The notes beneath the pieces are model-generated. The model did not search any database and was not told the origin of the DNA. It saw only the letters and a list, made by a program, of their open reading frames with translations. 5,059 bases of DNA from JBJXDT01 sp046153505 (lineage in GTDB: Bacteria > Pseudomonadota > Gammaproteobacteria > Burkholderiales > Methylophilaceae): the NCBI GenBank assembly GCA_046153505.1, contig JBJXDT010000021.1, positions 1-5,059 on the forward strand, written 5' to 3'. Position numbers and translations under genes: made by a program. Positions 1-4,231 of this stretch are shown piece by piece; within the stretch, counting starts at the first letter, position 1; the number at the start of each line of letters is the position of its first letter.

Positions 1-70
1 AACGATTAGATAAACGAATATTTGCCAAATAATCATAAATATTTTTACTAGAAAATTGATAATTATCTAG
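1..70 (-). pseudogene. Downstream part of the gene interrupted by the mobile element (partial, runs off left edge)
   Basis: Read on the minus strand from the CTAG at 70-67, this flank is open for 22 codons after the shared Leu codon (DNYQFSSKNIYDYLANIRLS, then Asn-Arg) and leaves the window still open. The other two minus frames stop at once, at a TAG and a TAA next to the CTAG. The open frame is exactly the one that continues the gene at 3467-4039 if the 71-3465 element and one CTAG copy are removed, giving ...RNNL-L-DNYQF... I therefore infer that this is the severed C-terminal part of that gene. Twenty-two open codons alone would be weak evidence; the matching register, the CTAG repeats and the inverted repeats together make the case. 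Without its start it is probably not translated. No family is recognised. Confidence 0.6.
67..70. repeat. Left target-site duplication (CTAG)
   Basis: CTAG lies directly outside the left terminal inverted repeat, and an identical CTAG lies directly outside the right one at 3466-3469. CTAG fits the YTAR target known for the IS5 subgroup. Because CTAG is palindromic and only 4 bp long, it is supportive only together with the inverted repeats and the reading-frame continuity. Confidence 0.65.
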
Positions 71-87
71 GTTGTGTCCCTAAACCC
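71..87 (+). repeat. Left terminal inverted repeat of the element
   Basis: GTTGTGTCCCTAAACCC, reading inward. It matches the reverse complement of 3449-3465 at 15 of 17 positions; the mismatches are TT against GC at positions 2-3, and the inner 14 bases are identical. Slightly further in, ATGTATA at 95-101 is also mirrored by TATACAT at 3440-3446, with a small spacing difference. Confidence 0.75.
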
Positions 88-97
88 CTCTAACATG

Positions 98-128
98 TAT
101 ACTCATGCGACTTATTTATAAACAGGAG
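98..128 (+). promoter_or_regulatory. Possible -10 box and ribosome binding site for the transposase
   Basis: TATACT at 98-103 resembles a sigma-70 -10 box. Its -35 would fall inside or beside the terminal repeat: TGTCCC (75-80) has 17-bp spacing but is weak, and TTGTGT (72-77) is a better box but 20 bp away. AGGAG at 124-128 lies 5 nt before the ATG at 134 and is a good Shine-Dalgarno sequence. The ribosome site is convincing; the promoter is weak, as is common for IS transposases. Confidence 0.4.
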
Positions 129-133
129 CAATA

Positions 134-890
134 ATGGCAAGGATGATTATTGATGATGCGTTATGGTCTAAATTGGAATCATTGTTGCCGATACGCGTAA
201 AAGGCGGACGCCCTCCAAAAAAAAGGTAATCGGATATTTATTGAAGCTATTGTCTGGATTGTTCGCACAGGTGCGCCATGGAGAGATTTGCCACCAGAAT
301 ATGGTTCATGGAAAACAGTTTATAATCGCTATATTCGTTGGTGCAAAACAGGAGAATTTAATCGCATACTGATGATCTTAAAAAAGGATGGTGATCACGA
401 ATGGCATATGATTGATGGTAGCAATATTAGAGCACATCAACATGCAGCGGGTGCAATTGGCGGCCAGGAAATTCAAGCTCTTGGACGTAGTCGAGGTGGG
501 TTTGGCACTAAAATACATGCAAAAGTTGATGCCCTTGGAATGCCTCTTTGCTTTCAATTAACAGGCGGAGAAAGTCACGAATCGCAACATGCGATCCAAT
601 TAATTTCCTCTGATAAATGCGAATATTTGCTGGCTGACAAAGCATACGATAATAATGCCCTAAGAGATTTTTTATCAGATCGTGATATTATTGCTGTTAT
701 TCCCAGCAAAAATAATCGATTGGTACCGATACTGCACGACAAGCACATATACAAGGAGCGAAATTGCATTGAGCGATTTTTTAATCGTATAAAACAATTC
801 AGGCGCATAGCAACCCGTTATGACAAACTCGCTATTACATTTATGGGGGCAATCCTAGTGGCTAGCATTTTAATTTGGTTAAGTGGATAA
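134..890 (+). CDS. IS5-family DDE transposase, split by a frameshift in an A8 run
   Basis: Cut-and-paste transposase that would act on the terminal repeats of this element. The first frame (134-229) encodes 31 residues starting MARMIIDDALWSKLESLLPI and hits a TAA at 227-229. The rest continues in another frame from the A8 run (217-224) to the TAA at 888-890. Skipping one A gives RPPKK-GNRIFIEAIVWIV, a normal IS5-like N-terminal region, and a 251-residue protein, the usual size for this family. The DDE triad on the fused numbering is D94 (in MIDGSNIRAH), D168 (in LLADKAYD) and E213. E213 lies in a perfect Y-(2)-R-(3)-E-(6)-K signature (YKERNCIERFFNRIK). Some IS5-family elements, notably the IS427 type, split the gene and use frameshifting, but here the break is very early and needs a +1 (or -2) shift. 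RNA polymerase slippage on A8 is possible; so are simple decay or a one-base error. The second frame alone could start at TTG 288 but would lack the N-terminal domain. Confidence 0.88.
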
Positions 891-938
891 TAAAGTTTGA
901 AACTAGAGCCTCTATCTAGATATTAAAGAAATGATTAA

Positions 939-1847
939 ATGAAGCGCTGGCATATTGATGACATGGTTGCTATCGGGAAAAAGCTTTTTGAAAAGATTTA
1001 CAAAAAGCGTCGCTGCTCCCGTCACAATCATGATATTCATCATTTAGCACGAGAGATTAACGACTGGCTTCCAAATAGCATTCAAGCAATGATTGATGGC
1101 ACATACACGCCGCGGCCTTTGAAGCGTCGTTATTTTCCAGATGAAATGATAGATCAACTACATTTGTCAGACCGCATTTTGCAACATATTTTATTGAGAC
1201 AATTGAAATCCACTGTAGCGCATATCACAAACCCCAACTGCGTGCATATCCATGGACCATCAGGTGTTAAGGTTGCGACAAAGCGCATCCGCGAAGCACT
1301 TAAAACAAACGAATATCACTATATCATCCGCGCTGATATTAAATCATTTTACAAGTCTATCCCCCAACACAAGCTAGTAGACGACCTTAAAAAAACCTAT
1401 GATGATCCAAGCCTCATCCGCATGTTTGAAGAAATTATTAAAAATCCAATCGAAACGCCACGTGGATATAAAAATGCGGTGACGGGCATTGCTCTACGCG
1501 GTCCATTATCGCAACTTTTTAGTGCCATTTATTTGAAGTCGCTGGATGATGCATTTAACCACATGGATGTCACCTACATCCGCTATCAAGATGATCTTAT
1601 TGTCCTTTGCAAAACGAAAAGACAATTAAATCGCTGCCGTCGTAAAATGATGAATATTTTGCGTGAACGACACTTAACATTGTCTTGCAAAAAAACGCGT
1701 ATCGGCAGCATTGAAAAACCGTTTCACTTTTTAGGTATCGACTATCCAGGAACACAGCCCCTGGAAGACACCACAGTTAAACCTGAGGACTTGCCTAGTG
1801 ATGCGCGCAAAGCAACCCCATTAGGGGGGGGGCAGCACATTAATTAA
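939..1847 (+). CDS. Reverse transcriptase, catalytic part (302 aa; C-terminal domain lost by frameshift)
   Basis: RNA-directed DNA polymerase by motif content. The finger/palm motifs are in order: NCVHIHGPSGVKVATKRIREAL (split: NCVHIHG at 100-106, then the following helix), RADIKSFYKSI at 131-141 with the first catalytic Asp D133, GIALRGPLSQLFSAIYL at 183-199 (the template-contact motif), YQDD at 216-219 with D218 and D219, and FHFLGIDY at 262-269. The pattern resembles free-standing, group-II-like bacterial RTs (H-x-x-G, then GxxxGxPLSxL) more than retron or diversity-generating enzymes. No HNH endonuclease and no group II intron RNA are seen. The frame ends in Gly-Gly-Gly-Gln-His-Ile-Asn after a run of 9 G at 1824-1832. 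The gene follows the transposase by 48 bp in the same direction, so co-transcription is likely. The ribosome site before ATG 939 is weak. What it would copy is unknown. All catalytic residues are present, so this part could be active if the missing thumb-like domain is not essential. Confidence 0.82.
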   Translation: MKRWHIDDMVAIGKKLFEKIYKKRRCSRHNHDIHHLAREINDWLPNSIQAMIDGTYTPRPLKRRYFPDEMIDQLHLSDRILQHILLRQLKSTVAHITNPNCVHIHGPSGVKVATKRIREALKTNEYHYIIRADIKSFYKSIPQHKLVDDLKKTYDDPSLIRMFEEIIKNPIETPRGYKNAVTGIALRGPLSQLFSAIYLKSLDDAFNHMDVTYIRYQDDLIVLCKTKRQLNRCRRKMMNILRERHLTLSCKKTRIGSIEKPFHFLGIDYPGTQPLEDTTVKPEDLPSDARKATPLGGGQHIN

Positions 1848-2142
1848 CCAGGTCAAGCCAAAAGAAATGCCTATTTTTCCACATGCGCGCACGATTCGAA
1901 AGGCGCGCGAGCAAGTGAAAGCGATGGTCGCCAGTGGGTTTCTGCCCAAAAAGATCATGACTTATTTGAAAAACTGGGCACTGTGGTGGGTCAAAACAAC
2001 AGCAAAAACATGGGATTATCAAGCTCTCTTATCCCGGTTTATAGAATCATGTTGGCAACCAGCATTGGCAATCTTTGCAAGTGAATTGCTTACCCAACAT
2101 CAACCTACTGTATTACACAACTCCGTTCACGGGGTTGCGTAA
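1831..2142 (+). pseudogene. C-terminal (thumb-like) domain of the reverse transcriptase, out of frame
   Basis: Directly after the G9 run, the frame beginning GGC at 1831 reads GSTLINQVKPKEMPIFPHAR and continues to a TAA at 2140-2142. It contains a basic helical stretch (RTIRKAREQVKAM) and a Trp-rich helix (YLKNWALWWVKT), then a second helical segment. This suits the thumb/X-like region that follows the palm in group-II-like RTs. In this frame a TAG at 1822-1824 lies directly before the G run, so it cannot be an independent long gene, though an internal ATG at 1867 would give 91 residues. Removing one G (9 to 8) fuses it to the preceding frame and gives a single 400-residue RT. I therefore treat it as part of the same gene, separated by a real frameshift, by transcript slippage on poly-G, or by a homopolymer sequencing error. 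Confidence 0.72.
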
Positions 2143-3277
2143 CGCAAGACTGTAGAGCCGCTGCTGTTTTTGACTGAAAAAAAGTTCTGTAACACCCCCC
2201 GCCGCCAGTGCCAGCAAAGCCCCGCCCCCGCGACCGCCCCCCGACCGACGCGAAAAATTCATGACCCAAACGAAATCGAGGATCCGAATCAATCGGGACA
2301 ATAAAATTTCCCGGCCAACAGCGATACTCAAAGGAACGTTTTAACTTTTCCATATTCTCAACCATATAGGCAACACCCTGTGCAAACGCCTGCATAAAAT
2401 TAATAGGCGCATACCGCTGGCAATAGCCGAAAACTGCTCTCATCAAGACATTGTTACGCGGCGTGTACCCACAAAGATTATCGTAATTTGTTCTGTATAG
2501 ATCAAGGAATCGCTCAAACAATCGAATGCTTGGATCTCGTCCGCTGGTAATAACAGTACTGGCTGGCCTGTAAAGAGCGTCTATGGCTTCCCTGAAGTCT
2601 TCTAATCCTTGATTAGCACCTTGATGGTTAATGGTAATCGTATAAGGGTACTGTGGTAATTCAGTCACATCATCAGGATGAGTAGCACTTATCAATTTGG
2701 CGAATAGGTTATCAATAGCATTAAATGCACTGACATAGGCTCTATCTTCTTTTTCCCTCCAACCTTCAGGGAGCCATTGCTGGCGCTGTGACTCCATGAC
2801 GTTTTCCCCATCCTTAAGCCGAGTGAACCCCTCTTTAAGAAGCACATCCTCTATCAGTTCATTGTCGCATTCATGTAGCGCTATTTGGTAAACAGTGCCT
2901 TTGATCGCCATACCATGACGATTGGTAACCGTCACAGGACGCAACAGCAATGCGGGGTGAATTTTCAACAATCGTTTTAATTTTTCTATGTTTTCTTGAG
3001 TTGGATAGATAACGCACTCTGCTGCCTCTTGGGCCGCCTGCGCCTCACCATCCTCTTTAAAAAGCCCATAAAAACAAGCACAAACGCTCGCTAAACGTGC
3101 TTTATCTTTTAATGAGGGCAGATACCTGCTGATTTGGAGTAATAATTCGTCTGGGAGGTCGGTTAATTGCATGGGCGCTGGTTGTGTTTCTGCGTCATCG
3201 TTTTGCTCATCATCGCTTTCTATTGCATCTAGTTCTACGTCTGGTTCGTTGTGATTTACGGAATTTCTTTCTAACAT
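2105..3277 (-). CDS. F-box protein with C-terminal CaaX box, probable secreted effector (390 aa)
   Basis: An F-box recruits host Skp1 and, through it, an SCF-type ubiquitin ligase; bacteria lack this system, so the target is most likely a eukaryotic host cell. Residues 11-32 are an acidic leader. Residues 38-73 match the F-box: LPDELLLQISRYLPSLKDKA followed by RLASVCACFYGLF. Residues 95-150 form a helical region, HPALLLRPVTVTNRHGMAI followed by GTVYQIALHE, that resembles a segment I recall from Legionella-type effectors and is vaguely ankyrin-like; this is memory-based. Residues 346-361 are rich in Gly and Arg. The last four residues are CVIQ, a CaaX box of the kind farnesylated by host enzymes; F-box plus CaaX is also the plan of Legionella AnkB, a Dot/Icm effector. 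No signal peptide or membrane segment is seen. GAGGGG lies 4 nt before ATG 3277. The gene is convergent with the RT and overlaps its C-terminal frame by 38 bp. Secretion and the target are inferred. Confidence 0.78.
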   Translation of the reverse strand: MLERNSVNHNEPDVELDAIESDDEQNDDAETQPAPMQLTDLPDELLLQISRYLPSLKDKARLASVCACFYGLFKEDGEAQAAQEAAECVIYPTQENIEKLKRLLKIHPALLLRPVTVTNRHGMAIKGTVYQIALHECDNELIEDVLLKEGFTRLKDGENVMESQRQQWLPEGWREKEDRAYVSAFNAIDNLFAKLISATHPDDVTELPQYPYTITINHQGANQGLEDFREAIDALYRPASTVITSGRDPSIRLFERFLDLYRTNYDNLCGYTPRNNVLMRAVFGYCQRYAPINFMQAFAQGVAYMVENMEKLKRSFEYRCWPGNFIVPIDSDPRFRLGHEFFASVGGRSRGRGFAGTGGGGCYRTFFQSKTAAALQSCVTQPRERSCVIQ

Positions 3278-3281
3278 GAGA

Positions 3282-3287
3282 CCCCTC
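3282..3287 (-). promoter_or_regulatory. Ribosome binding site of the F-box gene
   Basis: On the minus strand GAGGGG stands 4 nt before the ATG at 3277-3275. The spacing is slightly short, but the purine-rich match supports this start. Confidence 0.5.
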
Positions 3288-3311
3288 GATTGTTAGTATA
3301 TTATTGGTCAC

Positions 3312-3339
3312 ATTGTACCCATTTATGGGTAAAAATCAA
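3312..3339 (-). promoter_or_regulatory. Sigma-70-type promoter of the F-box gene with an embedded operator-like palindrome
   Basis: On the minus strand TTGATT (3339-3334) and TACAAT (3317-3312) are separated by 16 bp, a good vegetative promoter layout. Transcription would start near 3305, about 28 nt before the ATG. The perfect inverted repeat TACCCAT-AA-ATGGGTA (3331-3316) fills the spacer and overlaps the first two bases of the -10 box. That position is typical of a repressor operator, though no repressor gene is visible here. The box matches are clear; function is inferred. Confidence 0.55.
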
Positions 3340-3448
3340 CCAATTTTTGCACTTTTGAGCTATAACCAAAACTAGCTATTTTATCAAGGAGTTAGCTTGG
3401 GGTTGTGAGACCATAAGCTGCATTCTTATGTGTGATTGCTATACATAT

Positions 3449-3465
3449 GGGTTTAGGGACACGCC
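3449..3465 (-). repeat. Right terminal inverted repeat of the element
   Basis: GGGTTTAGGGACACGCC on the plus strand; its reverse complement matches the left end (71-87) at 15 of 17 positions, with 14 consecutive identical bases. It lies inside the 3' part of the minus-strand reading frame 4039-3392 and encodes residues there. Confidence 0.75.
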
Positions 3466-3469
3466 CTAG
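3466..3469. repeat. Right target-site duplication (CTAG)
   Basis: Identical to the CTAG at 67-70 and directly outside the right terminal repeat. On the minus strand its CTA is the Leu191 codon of the disrupted gene, and the same codon phase is kept at the left copy. Confidence 0.65.
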
Positions 3470-4076
3470 TAAGTTATTACGTTGAAGTGTAACCCGATTA
3501 TTTAAACATATCCTTCTTATGTCCTGAGCTAAATTAGCATCATAACTAGCAGATAACCATCCCTCGCGTTTGATTAACATTAGAGAGATAGCTCGATTAT
3601 CCGGAACATTAACTTGATGGCGTTTAGAAACAGTACTGAAATCTTCATCAACACGCGGTTTATTCTGATAAGGATATTCTAAAAAACTTTTTGCAAGACA
3701 AGCTTTTTTCTTTTTTTGATAATTTTCTTCGACTTTCGGATGATAGAGTAACCTCAAACCCAAATCATATATAATAAAATACCAAAACCAATTATTGTCT
3801 TGGGCGCCGCCATAATAATTATCTGTATCTTTTTGAAACCTTAGTGCAAAACTTTCTATTTGTTCTGGCATAAGCAATATTTGATATTTTCTACTGCTAA
3901 ATATATCTTTCAAAACAAAACCAGATTCTCTTTTTGATAGTTTTTGGTCTTGTATATAAAACGCACCGGTTTCTTCCTCATCTGAGCTATCATCTGCATG
4001 TGCTATAAATTCTGATTCAGCAAATACTCTGTCTTTCATAATATTTGCTCGCTTTAGATTACCAAAAATCGACCTA

Positions 4077-4105
4077 ATATTACTCTACAACCCAAATAGG
4101 AGCAA
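4077..4105 (-). promoter_or_regulatory. Promoter-like sequence of the disrupted gene
   Basis: On the minus strand TTGCTC (4105-4100) and TAATAT (4082-4077) are spaced by exactly 17 bp. This places a transcription start near 4070, about 30 nt before ATG 4039. Each box is only a partial match (3/6 and 4/6), so the assignment rests mainly on spacing and position. The ribosome site behind it (GCGAG about 9 nt before the ATG) is weak. Confidence 0.38.
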
Positions 4106-4146
4106 TAATAAGAGGTTTTCTCATGATTTAATCGGTGCCTGCGTTA

Positions 4147-4167
4147 CCAGTAAATGGGGTTTACTGG
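4147..4167 (-). terminator. Perfect 8-bp stem-loop downstream of the zeta-like gene
   Basis: CCAGTAAA (4147-4154) and TTTACTGG (4160-4167) pair perfectly around a 5-nt loop. It lies about 65 bp beyond the stop of the zeta-like gene and upstream of the next gene's promoter-like sequence, where a terminator would be expected. No T run follows on the minus strand, so it is not a classical intrinsic terminator. It may be a transcript-end hairpin or a protein site. The rest of 4040-4231 shows no gene. Confidence 0.35.
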
Positions 4168-4231
4168 CAGTATCATTGACAAGCCAACCTAATAATACAG
4201 GGTTATTAAATAATATGGGAGGCAAACCATT

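Larger units (their letters stand above)
71..3465. mobile_element. IS5-type transporter element carrying a reverse transcriptase and an F-box/CaaX gene
   Basis: A unit of 3395 bp bounded by 17-bp inverted repeats (71-87 and 3449-3465, 15/17 identical), with CTAG outside each end. It contains a DDE transposase of the IS5 family next to the left end, a reverse transcriptase behind it in the same direction, and a convergent F-box gene filling the right half. Ordinary IS5-family elements are roughly 0.8-1.2 kb and end just behind the transposase. Here no convincing match to the left repeat is seen at 891-938, and the matching end appears only about 2.6 kb further on. That agrees with a transporter IS carrying passenger genes. 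Both the transposase and the RT need a frameshift, so the copy may be immobile. An alternative is that recombination between two IS copies left one end of each, but the uninterrupted host frame across the two junctions favours a single insertion. Confidence 0.65.
3392..4039 (-). pseudogene. Uncharacterised acidic protein gene, 3' end replaced by the mobile element (215 aa as it stands)
   Basis: I do not recognise a family. The product starts MKDRVFAESEFIAHADD and has an acidic patch (DDSSDEEE, 16-23), an aromatic, tryptophan-containing stretch around 75-99 (NNWFWYFIIYDLGLRLLYH) and a lysine run at 109-112. No signal peptide is seen; the aromatic stretch is short and interrupted for a membrane helix. 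Residues 1-191 are original gene. The frame then enters the right terminal repeat, so residues 192-215 (GRVPKPICIAITHKNAAYGL, then TTPS) are encoded by the IS end. In the inferred uninterrupted gene, Leu191 was followed by the frame now at 67-1, so the native protein was at least 213 residues and ran past the left edge. The gene lies in the same direction as the zeta-like gene upstream but is separated by 192 bp and has a promoter-like sequence of its own. A shortened protein with an IS-derived tail could still be made. Confidence 0.62.

Noticed and set aside
575..808. 77-residue minus-strand open frame inside the transposase
   Set aside because: It is antisense to the catalytic transposase segment, with no protein-family signal.
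891..938. A separate right end of the IS directly behind the transposase (CTAG at 903-906 and 916-919, GTTTGAAAC nearby)
   Set aside because: The sequence matches the left repeat at only about half of its positions, with no continuous core, while 3449-3465 matches at 15/17. CTAG alone is too short to count.
939..1847. Retron or diversity-generating retroelement
   Set aside because: No retron-type non-coding RNA or template/variable repeat pair is visible, and the RT motifs around GIALRGPLSQL and YQDD fit group-II-like free-standing RTs better.
2135..2147. TTGCGTAACGCAA as a bidirectional terminator between the RT and F-box genes
   Set aside because: The stem is only 5-6 bp with a tiny loop, has no T run on either side and lies within F-box coding sequence.
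2156..2200. GAGCCGCTGCTG resembling the start of a group II intron domain V, which would make the RT an intron protein
   Set aside because: No 34-nt domain V hairpin can be built here, no intron 5' motif is seen before the RT, and the stretch lies in the F-box coding region.
4094..4109. Near-copy (15/16) of the transposase ribosome-site region at 120-135, suggesting a second IS remnant
   Set aside because: The match stops abruptly on both sides and no transposase-like codons follow. A match this short in AT-rich DNA can be chance, and here it overlaps the -35 region of a promoter-like sequence.
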